Below, piece by piece: positions 5,948 through 12,551 of a DNA stretch of 13,827 bases; position 1 is the first letter of the stretch, and each line of letters starts with the position of its first letter. The notes beneath the pieces were generated by a model, which was not told the DNA's origin, did no database searches, and worked only from the letters and a program-made list of their open reading frames with translations. The position numbers and the translations under genes were made by a program. Source of the DNA: an uncultured cyanobacterium (GTDB lineage Bacteria; Cyanobacteriota; Cyanobacteriia; Cyanobacteriales; Geitlerinemataceae); the NCBI GenBank assembly GCA_937121005.1, contig CAKZKB010000340.1:1-13827 (forward strand), written 5' to 3'.

Positions 5948-6523
5948 ATGACTTTATTAGTTGTAGCGACCGGAAACCCCGGAAAACTCAAAGAAATGCA
6001 AGCCTACCTAACGGCAACCCGTTGGCAGTTGCAACTCAAACCGCCGGAATTGGAGGTCGAAGAAACCGGACAAACTTTTATGGAAAATGCCCGCTTAAAG
6101 GCTTCAGAAGTGGCAAAAGCGACGGGAGAATGGTCGATCGCGGATGATTCTGGCTTAATGGTTAACGCCCTCGGTGGCGCACCGGGCATCTATTCGGCAC
6201 GGTACGGAAAAGACGATGCCGATCGCATTTCTCGCCTGCTAAGCGAATTAGGAAATACCCGCGATCGCGCGGCGCAATTTGTATGTGCTTTAGCCATTTC
6301 TCGTCCTGACGGCGCGATCGCCTGCGAAGCCGAAGGGATATGTCCGGGGGAAATTTTAGCTGCCCCTCGCGGCGACAACGGTTTCGGTTACGATCCGGTG
6401 TTTTACTTCCCCGAAAAAGGCAAGACGTTCGCTGAAATGTCGGACAAAGAAAAGCACCAACACAGCCATCGCGCCCGCGCATTTGAGACAATTTTGCCCC
6501 AACTCGATCGCCTCAATGGATAA
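5948..6523 (+). CDS. rdgB: RdgB/HAM1 non-canonical purine NTP pyrophosphatase (191 aa)
   Basis: Hydrolyses dITP, XTP and ITP to the monophosphate and pyrophosphate, keeping deaminated purines out of DNA and RNA; cytosolic, acting as a dimer. Signature motifs are present: VVATGNPGKLKE (residues 5-16, substrate-binding T8, N10, K13), ADDSGLMVNALGGAPGIYSARY with catalytic D67, GFGYDPVF (145-152), and FAEMSDKEKHQHSHRARA with SHR at 173-175. The length of 191 aa is normal for the family. Start: the ATG at 5948 begins the canonical N-terminus; the TTG at 5936 is in frame but inside the heptamer array and adds four atypical residues. No Shine-Dalgarno is visible, because the array occupies that position, so initiation may be leaderless or SD-independent. 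The VapBC-like pair follows after 55 nt. Confidence 0.96.
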   Translation: MTLLVVATGNPGKLKEMQAYLTATRWQLQLKPPELEVEETGQTFMENARLKASEVAKATGEWSIADDSGLMVNALGGAPGIYSARYGKDDADRISRLLSELGNTRDRAAQFVCALAISRPDGAIACEAEGICPGEILAAPRGDNGFGYDPVFYFPEKGKTFAEMSDKEKHQHSHRARAFETILPQLDRLNG

Positions 6524-6578
6524 TTTTGCGATACAATCGATAAAAGCACCCGACGATCGCCTTCAGGAGAGCGAAAAC

Positions 6579-6848
6579 ATGGAACTCGCAAGCGGAACAT
6601 TTAAAAATGGAGTCGTCGAACTCAACGAACCCGTCTCTTGGCAAGAGGGGCAAAAAGTGACGATCGCTCCCACTGAAGACAATGCTAACACGACGAGCGT
6701 TCCCACGCCTAAAGCTGAAGGAAAACTCTCCTTTGATGAGTTTATGGACTTTATAGACGAATGTGCAGTCGATACCGGAATTGAAGATCTAGCACACCAA
6801 CACGACCATTATCTGTACGGCAAACCCAAAACCGACCCTTATCCCTAA
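6579..6848 (+). CDS. Antitoxin of a VapBC-like pair (89 aa)
   Basis: Predicted antitoxin for the PIN toxin that follows. The N-terminus MELASGTFKNGVVELNEPVSWQEG resembles AF2212/DUF104-type antitoxins (a small beta-barrel that probably binds DNA), and the C-terminus IEDLAHQHDHYLYGKPKTD looks like the toxin-wrapping tail seen in cyanobacterial PIN-partner antitoxins. Start: ATG 6579 with AGGAGA (6565-6570) 8 nt upstream, an excellent ribosome site; longer in-frame starts back to 6483 lie inside rdgB. The stop TAA shares its last base with the ATG of the toxin (TAATG), the usual translational coupling for such pairs. A TACAAT -10-like hexamer at 6532-6537 may give a promoter, but no matching -35 is seen. 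The family is inferred from pattern and position. Confidence 0.75.
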   Translation: MELASGTFKNGVVELNEPVSWQEGQKVTIAPTEDNANTTSVPTPKAEGKLSFDEFMDFIDECAVDTGIEDLAHQHDHYLYGKPKTDPYP

Positions 6849-7252
6849 TGAAAGTCTTTGTCGATACCAGTGCGTGGATTGCCCTGCTCAACAAACGAGA
6901 CGGGCTGCATTTGTCCGCCAAGTCAGTAATGTCCGATCTTCGCCAACAAAATGCTTGGTTATTGACCACCGATCTCATCTTTATTGAAGTTGCTGATGCC
7001 CTTGGCAAGCCTCCTATGCGACAAACGACGATCGCCTATCTCAATCGGTGGCGATCGTTTCAAAATTTGGACATTGTTCCCATTAACAAGATTCCGCTAG
7101 AAGAGGCATGGAGTTTGTATTACCAGCGACTCGATAAAGATTGGGGATTAACCGATTGTACGAGTTTTGTGGTGATGAGGCAAGAGAATATTACTCATGC
7201 GTTTACCTCCGATCGCCACTTCGAGCAAGCCGGGTTTGTTAAAATGTTGTAA
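6848..7252 (+). CDS. vapC: PIN-domain ribonuclease toxin, VapC-like (134 aa)
   Basis: PIN-domain protein, a Mg2+-dependent RNase that in VapC toxins cleaves tRNA or rRNA and stops growth until neutralised. The acidic active-site residues are in place: D6 (MKVFVDTSAWIALL), E47 (DLIFIEVADAL), D103 (LTDCTSFVVM) and D122 (TSDRHFEQAGF). The length of 134 aa is typical. The ATG overlaps the antitoxin stop by one base, so translation depends on the upstream cistron. No break or missing catalytic residue is seen, so the toxin should be active. The target RNA cannot be read from the sequence. Confidence 0.9.
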   Translation: MKVFVDTSAWIALLNKRDGLHLSAKSVMSDLRQQNAWLLTTDLIFIEVADALGKPPMRQTTIAYLNRWRSFQNLDIVPINKIPLEEAWSLYYQRLDKDWGLTDCTSFVVMRQENITHAFTSDRHFEQAGFVKML

Positions 7253-7280
7253 CGAACGAAGTCATTGTTCGCTGAAAATC

Positions 7281-7679
7281 ATGATGTTTGACACGCTAAA
7301 CACTGCCTTAAACTCTTTTTGGACAGCCCGCTATGCCAAATTTCTGGCATTGGTTCTGCTCTACGGAGCAACAGTTCACGTCGGTAACATTGCCGGGTTG
7401 ACAGGAACGCCTTGGTTGTCTACACCTTTACTTTGGCGTGGAATGGATGTTACCTTATTAGTGTTCGACCTCGTAACGGCGATCGCGCTCTGGCGTGGCT
7501 TCAGTTGGTCTGTAGCGCTCCTGTTCGGCGGTATTATCCTACTACAATTTGTCCCCTATACCTTGTGGCGATCGCACTTTATCCTCAAGCCTGAAGATAC
7601 CCAAACATTGAACGGACTGTTGGCAACGGAGGCTGCGATCCTGGCAATTTTTGCCCTGCTGCTGTGGCTCAAAAAATAG
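7281..7679 (+). CDS. Four-helix membrane protein of unknown function (132 aa)
   Basis: I do not recognise a named family. Four hydrophobic helices are visible at about residues 19-37, 55-71, 75-95 and 112-130, joined by short loops with conserved-looking motifs: HVGNIAGLTGTPW, LWRGMD, VPYTLWRSHFILKPEDTQTL and a C-terminal LKK. The compact shape and aromatic-rich loops suggest an integral membrane protein; no transporter or enzyme signature is visible. Two ATGs (7281 and 7284) are in frame; neither has a clear ribosome site. Longer in-frame extensions run into the PIN toxin gene and are not credible. It starts 28 nt after the toxin and may be co-transcribed with it, but membership of the TA unit is doubtful. 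Confidence 0.72.
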   Translation: MMFDTLNTALNSFWTARYAKFLALVLLYGATVHVGNIAGLTGTPWLSTPLLWRGMDVTLLVFDLVTAIALWRGFSWSVALLFGGIILLQFVPYTLWRSHFILKPEDTQTLNGLLATEAAILAIFALLLWLKK

Positions 7680-7750
7680 ATATTAATTACTTGTTGATAA
7701 TTGTTCGTTGAAATGTCACACTAAGAAAGAAGGCTCCACGCTGCGCCGCC

Positions 7751-9841
7751 ATGCCCACTGTTTACGTCAACCCCCAAACCGGGAACGATCGCGATCCTGG
7801 CACTCAAACCGCCCCCTACAAAACGATTTCCCGCGCCCTGCGTTCCTTGCGTCCGGGAACGATCGTCCAACTCGCCCCCGGAACCTACGGATCGGCGAAC
7901 GGCGATCGCTTTCCCCTCGCGGTTCCGCCCAGTGTTATCCTGATTGGCAGCGAAGCCACCAAAGGCAAAGGGATTCATATTCGAGGTGGGGGGTACAGCC
8001 CCTCATCGACCGATGAAGCGATCGCGATCGTGCTTGCAGACGAAGCGCAACTGCGCGGCGTAACCGTGACGAACCCCCTTCCTCAAGGCATTGGCGCTTG
8101 GATCGAAACGGGAACCGCAGCCATTCTCGATTGTACTTTTATCGATAACCATCGCGAAGGCATTCGCATTGCAGGTAATAGCAAACCCCTAATTTATCGC
8201 AGTCATTTCGATCGCAATGGATATTACAATATTCGGCTGACAGGGAACGCCAAAGGGGAAATTCGTAACAGTTTGTTGCAAGATGCCGATGCTGGTTTGG
8301 GCATCGAAGATAAAGCCGCGCCCTTAGTTGCCGAAAACCGCTTTCTCCACAACCGCGTCGGCATTTCGATTGCCGATTTTGCCCGTCCCGTGTTGCGAAA
8401 TAATGCCTTAGAAGGCAACGTCCGCGACGGTTTGCGACTGACGGGGAACGCGATCGCGGATTTAGGAAAATCCCAAGATCCCGGTGGCAATGCTTTTACC
8501 AAAAACAGTGGTTTTGACGTTCACAATGCCGCTAGCACCGCGCTTGTTTCGGCTGGAAACAATCTTAACACCGCCCAAGTTCGCGGATTAGTTGAATTTG
8601 TGACGACTGAAGTTACCACTTCTTCTCTACCGCAACCCACTCTCCCCACGTTACAGCCACCGAGCGAATTTGGACTCACTGATATTGCCGGACATTGGGC
8701 GCAACCGTTTATCGAAGGAATGGTATCTAAAAACATTCTTAGTGGCTTTCCCGACGGCACGTTTCGCCCTGGAGATCCCCTGACTCGCGCCCAGTATGCC
8801 GTGATTTTAACTCAAGCCTTCGACTTGCCAGAAGTGCGATCGGGTCTGACATTTGGCGATGTCGAGTTGAATTTTTGGGGCTACGACGCGGTAATGAAAG
8901 CAGTCAAAATGGGCTTTTTATCAGGGTTTCCCGATCGCACGTTTCGTCCCGGTTGGAACCTGACTCGCGTGCAAGCGATCGTCGCTTTAGTCGGCGGTTT
9001 AAACCTAGAAGGCGGACATACCGATATTTTAATGGATTATCGCGATCGCGCTCAAATTCCCACCTACGCCACCAATGCGATCGCCACCGCCACCGAACAG
9101 AAATTAGTAGTCAACTATCCCGACATTAACCAACTCGAACCCATGCGGGATATTACCCGTGCCGAAGTTTGCGCGATCGTCTATCAAGCCTTGGTCGATC
9201 GCGGAGAAGCCGACCCCATTTCCTCTCCTTATATTGTCGCATTTCGTCAGTCCGTATTGCCTCGGTTCCCGGAATTTCACGACGCACAAAATCATTGGGC
9301 TGCCGGGTTCATTACCGAAATGAGCGAAAAAGGGATTATCAGTGGCTTTGAAGACGGCACGTTTCGCCCCGAAGAAACCATGAACCGGGCGCAATTTGCC
9401 GCCTTACTTGCCAGTGCGTTTAATCCCCAACCCCAACGTCCGCCAGCGAATTTTGCTGACGTTCCGCTTACCTTTTGGGGTTACGATGCAATTCAAAAAG
9501 TCTATCGCGGTGGCTTTATGTCGGGGGTGTCGAGTACCCAATTTAACCCGCAAACAACCCTACAACGATTTCAAGTTATTTTAGCATTAGCGAGCGGTTT
9601 GGGGTTGCCACCGGGCGATGTTTCGGCGTTAGATACCTTTGCCGATCGCGATCGTCTCTTCGAGTGGTCTAAACCCGCGATCGCGGCTGCAACTCAACAC
9701 CATCTTATTGTCAGCTATCCGAGTACCAATTGGCTCGATCCCCACGAACCCGCCACTCGCGCGGAAGTTGCGGCGATGGTGTATCAAGGGTTAGTTTATA
9801 CGGGTAAGGTCGATCGCATGGACTCGATGTATATTGTTTGA
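7751..9841 (+). CDS. DUF1565/beta-helix protein with six SLH domains (696 aa)
   Basis: Predicted envelope or surface protein. Residues about 1-280 form a DUF1565-type right-handed beta-helix (YVNPQTGNDRDPGTQTAPYKTI, LAPGTY, then repeats such as GIRIAGNSKPLIYRSHF, NIRLTGNAKGEIRNSLL, GISIADFARPVLRNN), a fold that often binds or cuts polysaccharide. A Pro/Thr linker (about 284-306) leads to six S-layer homology domains in two triplets (about 308-495 and 508-696), with motifs like SGFPDGTFRPGD, SGFPDRTFRPGW and SGFEDGTFRPEE plus LTRAQ and TRAEV. SLH domains anchor proteins to cell-wall glycans. No signal peptide is visible: the protein begins MPTVYVNPQTG, and the frame upstream is closed by a stop at 7709. 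No close ribosome site is seen (purine-rich GAAAGAAGG about 17 nt away). It is transcribed alone, with heptamer-array DNA downstream. Confidence 0.92.
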   Translation: MPTVYVNPQTGNDRDPGTQTAPYKTISRALRSLRPGTIVQLAPGTYGSANGDRFPLAVPPSVILIGSEATKGKGIHIRGGGYSPSSTDEAIAIVLADEAQLRGVTVTNPLPQGIGAWIETGTAAILDCTFIDNHREGIRIAGNSKPLIYRSHFDRNGYYNIRLTGNAKGEIRNSLLQDADAGLGIEDKAAPLVAENRFLHNRVGISIADFARPVLRNNALEGNVRDGLRLTGNAIADLGKSQDPGGNAFTKNSGFDVHNAASTALVSAGNNLNTAQVRGLVEFVTTEVTTSSLPQPTLPTLQPPSEFGLTDIAGHWAQPFIEGMVSKNILSGFPDGTFRPGDPLTRAQYAVILTQAFDLPEVRSGLTFGDVELNFWGYDAVMKAVKMGFLSGFPDRTFRPGWNLTRVQAIVALVGGLNLEGGHTDILMDYRDRAQIPTYATNAIATATEQKLVVNYPDINQLEPMRDITRAEVCAIVYQALVDRGEADPISSPYIVAFRQSVLPRFPEFHDAQNHWAAGFITEMSEKGIISGFEDGTFRPEETMNRAQFAALLASAFNPQPQRPPANFADVPLTFWGYDAIQKVYRGGFMSGVSSTQFNPQTTLQRFQVILALASGLGLPPGDVSALDTFADRDRLFEWSKPAIAAATQHHLIVSYPSTNWLDPHEPATRAEVAAMVYQGLVYTGKVDRMDSMYIV
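8641..9840 (+). repeat. Tandem duplication of the SLH-triplet coding region, exact 600-nt period
   Basis: Landmarks recur exactly 600 nt apart: ATTGGGC at 8694 and 9294, AGTGGCTTT at 8741 and 9341, the run ending TTTTGGGG at 8880 and 9480, CGATCGCG around 9043 and 9643, and ATATTGT at 9231 and 9831. The spacing therefore holds without a net indel across the full triplet, although the units have diverged at many codons. The stop TGA of copy 2 aligns with the codon after SSPYIV in copy 1. Confidence 0.85.
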
Positions 9842-9991
9842 GCAAACAATGCTTATCGAACTCAGATCGAATCCGGATCTCGCAGACAAGAAACCCGAAA
9901 CCGCGAATTGCTGTTATTGGGTGAGTTTGGGTTGCGAGAATAACCTGCTTTTGAGGTGCGGATTTGATAGGGACTTTACGCAGAGGTCAAA

Positions 9992-10026
9992 TTTTTAATT
10001 TCTAATTTCTAATTTTTAATTTCTAA
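9992..10026. repeat. Heptanucleotide tandem array (TTTCTAA)
   Basis: Five contiguous 7-nt units: TTTTTAA, TTTCTAA, TTTCTAA, TTTTTAA, TTTCTAA. The last unit contains the stop codon (TAG on the minus strand, 10023-10025) of the Uma2-family gene. The gap from 9842 to 9991 holds nothing I can support; a 49-codon frame at 9849 has no ribosome site. Confidence 0.8.
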
Positions 10027-10607
10027 TTGGATCGAAATGCTTTCCCGGCTGCCACTCTCGAATCCATTTTAACACAACGTACCAACAAGTCAATATCTAA
10101 ATCCGGGAGAATTTGACTGCGATCGACTGCTTGGTAGCTTTCGCCTTGCAAGCGGTAGACAGACAAGCGATCGCTTTCCCAAAACCAGACTTCCTCAATG
10201 TGCAAACGCTTGTACTTTTCGAGTTTGTCGATCGTCCCACTGGTAATAATGACTTCGATCGCTAAATTGGGGTGTTTTCCCTTGTCGCCAATATAATAAG
10301 ACTCATCCGGCTCAAAAGACACCTTTCGATCGCGATCGCTGCGCGTTGCATTGCCAACAGGTTCGTATTCAATCTCCATTTCTAAAAAATACAATTGCAG
10401 CAAGAACCCGATAAAAGAACTAATCGACTCGTGTTTTTCGCTAATCGTCATCAGTTCGATACATCCATCGAGATACGTGACTCGCAAACTGAGAATATCG
10501 GCAAAAGAAGGCGCGATCGCCTCAAATTGCGACCAAGAATAGCATCCTGGTAACAGAACGCGCTCTTCGGAAATGGTAGCTTTTGGCAGTGCAACTCGAG
10601 TAACCAT
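10023..10607 (-). CDS. Uma2 family (DUF820) putative endonuclease (194 aa)
   Basis: Member of the Uma2/DUF820 family, greatly expanded in cyanobacteria and related to PD-(D/E)XK nucleases; the cellular role is unknown. Family pattern: YSWSQFEAIAPSF (about 23-35), TYLDGCIELMTISEKHE (44-60), FEPDESYYIG (98-107), PNLAIEVIITSG (113-124), IDKLEKYKRL (126-135), EVWFWESDRLSVYRL (139-153). The candidate catalytic set is D101, E118 and a Lys in the KLEKYK helix; Asn (N114) stands where many members have Asp in the PDL segment, so activity is uncertain. ATG at 10605-10607; no good Shine-Dalgarno. The stop lies inside a heptamer array. It is separated from the HNH gene by a palindromic repeat element and is probably its own transcription unit. 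Confidence 0.88.
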   Translation of the reverse strand: MVTRVALPKATISEERVLLPGCYSWSQFEAIAPSFADILSLRVTYLDGCIELMTISEKHESISSFIGFLLQLYFLEMEIEYEPVGNATRSDRDRKVSFEPDESYYIGDKGKHPNLAIEVIITSGTIDKLEKYKRLHIEEVWFWESDRLSVYRLQGESYQAVDRSQILPDLDIDLLVRCVKMDSRVAAGKAFRSN

Positions 10608-10641
10608 TGTTGTTAGGATGTTAAGCAGTCAGGTGGTACAC

Positions 10642-10703
10642 AGAAACCCGGTTTCTTATAGCTAGACTGAATTCTAGTTTTTCCTTTCAGAAACCGGGTT
10701 TCT
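10642..10703. repeat. Inverted pair of AGAAACCCGGTTTCT palindromes (MITE-like)
   Basis: AGAAACCCGGTTTCT (10642-10656) and its exact reverse complement AGAAACCGGGTTTCT (10689-10703) flank 32 nt. Each arm is itself a near-palindrome, and the spacer carries a nested stem CTAGA (10662-10666)/TCTAG (10673-10677). This is a known style of dispersed cyanobacterial intergenic repeat. It occupies most of the gap between the Uma2 and HNH genes. Confidence 0.75.
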
Positions 10704-10757
10704 ACGCCAGTTTATGATAGGATACCCGAACAGTTATGTTAAGAGACAAGTTCGACT

Positions 10758-11027
10758 CTACGACACGCGGATGCGCTTGTTGGGATCTTGCTTGCGTACC
10801 CAAAGGATAAATTTTTGTAATTTGGGATGTGCTTTTAACTTCTCTAGCGTGTTCAATTCCTTGGCGAGATAAGCATTGTCAAACGACTTATGAATTTGAC
10901 GGTGACACGCCGAACAGATGTCGATCGTCGGACTGGGTTTTTGATTTTTGCGTTTCGTGTGCTGGCGGGGGGTAAGATGGTGAACGGTGAGGCGTTCGAT
11001 GTCGCGATCGCACAATTGACACGGCAT
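10758..11027 (-). CDS. Small HNH endonuclease family protein (89 aa)
   Basis: Compact HNH-type metal finger nuclease. The zinc-binding cysteines C3-x2-C6 and C38-x2-C41 bracket the active-site region: H16-H17 (TVHHLTP), then DICSACHRQIH with H42 and H46, the characteristic HH...CxxCHxxIH pattern. The C-terminal half (about 50-89) is a basic helical region ending KQDPNKRIRVS that could bind DNA. It is at the short end for HNH proteins, but no motif is missing. The start at 11025-11027 puts the first Cys at residue 3; no ribosome site is visible. It begins 55 nt after the MFS stop on the same strand, so it may be read through from the transporter. Its biological role is unknown. Confidence 0.82.
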   Translation of the reverse strand: MPCQLCDRDIERLTVHHLTPRQHTKRKNQKPSPTIDICSACHRQIHKSFDNAYLAKELNTLEKLKAHPKLQKFILWVRKQDPNKRIRVS

Positions 11028-11082
11028 GAGTTGGCAAGGGCGCGGGTTTCTCTTCTAGTGTAGCACAATATTTGTCTAGAGA

Positions 11083-12306
11083 TTATTCCCTTGCCAGTTG
11101 CCATTTTAGCCGATAAGCAAATACAGCCGTGAGTAGAGTTAAAATACCCGTCACCCAAAACGGCGTTCCGTAGCCAAAGCTGACTAACAATCCCGAAACA
11201 GGTGGCCCGACGGCATTAGAAATGCTCAAATAAGAGGCATTGATGCCCAAAATTTCCCCTTGCTGGCGATCGCTGGTATTTAAGGAAATGAGAGCGTTCG
11301 TTATCGGTAACGGAAAGGAGTTAACGACTCCAAATGCTGCCATGATAACAAAAAAGGCAGTGACATTCGGAAAAAGAGGAATCAGTAAAAATGCCACTCC
11401 CCGCAGAGCAATTGTCACGGACAAAATCTCAACGAGATCGAAGCGCTTTCGCAACGGTTGTAAGGCAAATACTTGTGTAACAAATCCTAAAATTCCCACC
11501 AAGACAAACACCATCGCCAGGGTATCGGCTTCGCGATCGAGAACGAAGAGTAAAAAGGGTTGAAAGGCAAAGGTAAAAATCGTAAAAGTCGAGCCGCTTA
11601 AAAAGGTAAGAATCAGAAGTTGTCCGATTTTGGGATAGGTGAGGGCGCGAAAGATCTTGTCTAAAGCAAAGTCTCGGGGGTTGAGATCGAAAGAATCTCG
11701 CTGGCTAGCGGGTAAAGTTTCGGGGAGGAAAAAGAGAGTAAGAAGGGTGACAACAACCGCGATCGTCGCTGCGACCAAAAAACTCATTCCTAAAGAAGAA
11801 ATCCCGGCAAATGTAGGGATTTTCTGGGAAAAGTAACTTAAGGTGGGGCCGACTACAAACCCCAGGCGAAATGTAGCGCCAAAAATCCCAAAGGCTTGCG
11901 GACGCTCTTCGGCTGTGGTAACATCGCTAATAACAGCACGAGCGATGGAAACGTTTCCGCCAGTCAATCCGTCGAACATTCGCGCTAAAAACAGCAGCCA
12001 AGCAAAGGGGGTGAAGCTGGCAATAATATTCGCAACAACCGTGCCCGCCAAGCTGAGAACGAGCAAGGGTTTTCGTCCGTAGCGATCGGAAAGTTTGCCG
12101 AGAATTGGCGTTCCGACAAACTGACAAATGGCAAAGGATGTCGTTAGCAAACTCGCTTGAAAATCGCTGAGGTTAAATTCTTTAGCATAGGGATAGAGTA
12201 AAGGAATGATAATGGTAAAACAGATAGCATTAACGAAGGCAATAAAGGTGACAATCCAGAACTCGCGCGGGAGTCGATTCGTTTTTTTAGGCAAGGGTGG
12301 GGTCAA
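11083..12306 (-). CDS. MFS transporter, TetA/drug-efflux-like (407 aa from preferred start)
   Basis: Major facilitator superfamily secondary transporter with about 12 membrane helices, most like the DHA1/TetA drug:H+ antiporter group. Motif A GKLSDRYGRKP lies between helices 2 and 3. The segment RMFDGLTGGNVSIARAVISDVTTAEERPQAFGI and the following GATFRLGFVVGP (motif C-like) are typical of antiporters, and GEILGINASYLSISNAVGPPVSGLL near helices 10-11 repeats the pattern in the second half. The substrate cannot be told. Start: no ATG is available. The TTG at 12304-12306 has GGAG (12316-12319) 9 nt upstream and is preferred; the TTG at 12319-12321 would give 412 aa but overlaps that ribosome site and the first unit of a heptamer array. 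The HNH gene follows downstream. Confidence 0.9.
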   Translation of the reverse strand: MTPPLPKKTNRLPREFWIVTFIAFVNAICFTIIIPLLYPYAKEFNLSDFQASLLTTSFAICQFVGTPILGKLSDRYGRKPLLVLSLAGTVVANIIASFTPFAWLLFLARMFDGLTGGNVSIARAVISDVTTAEERPQAFGIFGATFRLGFVVGPTLSYFSQKIPTFAGISSLGMSFLVAATIAVVVTLLTLFFLPETLPASQRDSFDLNPRDFALDKIFRALTYPKIGQLLILTFLSGSTFTIFTFAFQPFLLFVLDREADTLAMVFVLVGILGFVTQVFALQPLRKRFDLVEILSVTIALRGVAFLLIPLFPNVTAFFVIMAAFGVVNSFPLPITNALISLNTSDRQQGEILGINASYLSISNAVGPPVSGLLVSFGYGTPFWVTGILTLLTAVFAYRLKWQLARE

Positions 12307-12320
12307 GTCGCTAAGCTCCA

Positions 12321-12351
12321 ATTCAAAATTCAGAATTCAAAATTCAAAATT
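12321..12351. repeat. Heptanucleotide tandem array (ATTCAAA)
   Basis: Four 7-nt units, ATTCAAA, ATTCAGA, ATTCAAA and ATTCAAA (12321-12348), plus a partial ATT. The array touches the MFS gene start, immediately before its ribosome site on the minus strand. Confidence 0.78.
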
Positions 12352-12361
12352 AAGACCTCTG

Positions 12362-12423
12362 CCTAAAGTTCAGAGGCTTGAACTAAGGAAAATGCCCTAT
12401 CCTCTTCTCCCTCAAGGGAGAGG
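12362..12423. repeat. Two intergenic hairpins upstream of the MFS gene
   Basis: Hairpin one: AGTTCA (12367-12372) with TGAACT (12379-12384), extended by CCT (12362-12364) and AGG (12386-12388). Hairpin two: TCTCCCT (12406-12412) with AGGGAGA (12415-12421), a common cyanobacterial intergenic palindrome. No T-tract follows either, so they read as dispersed repeats rather than strong terminators. Nothing coding is supported in this gap. Confidence 0.5.
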
Positions 12424-12520
12424 CTTGTATCCGAGATTTTTTGGTCATTGGGCTGCGATCGCGCCATTGGGGTCAACTTTAGTATAAAGGAAATTTGCCG
12501 CACAATCGATCGAATGGTAA

Positions 12521-12537
12521 GGTGGGCGTTGCCCACC
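12521..12537. repeat. GGTGGGC/GCCCACC palindrome downstream of the CNT gene
   Basis: GGTGGGC (12521-12527) and GCCCACC (12531-12537) form a perfect 7-bp stem around GTT, 15 nt beyond the CNT stop on the minus strand. It could help end CNT transcription, but there is no T-tract; the sequence is a frequent cyanobacterial dispersed repeat. Confidence 0.55.
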
Positions 12538-12551
12538 CTACAAATATTAAA

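Noticed and set aside
6524..6578. Full sigma-70 promoter before the VapBC-like pair
   Set aside because: A TACAAT hexamer is present at 6532-6537, but no -35 box at suitable spacing and no extended -10; not strong enough to list.
7708..8016. 102-codon frame at the start of the DUF1565/SLH gene
   Set aside because: Arg/Ser-rich shadow with no family pattern, overlapping a clear beta-helix coding frame.
1160..9680. Recurring GCGATCGC as a possible CRISPR or regulatory array
   Set aside because: Spacing is irregular and copies lie mostly inside coding regions; this is the ordinary HIP1 motif of cyanobacterial genomes.
9849..9998. 49-codon frame after the SLH gene
   Set aside because: No ribosome site, no recognisable pattern, and its end runs into a low-complexity heptamer array.
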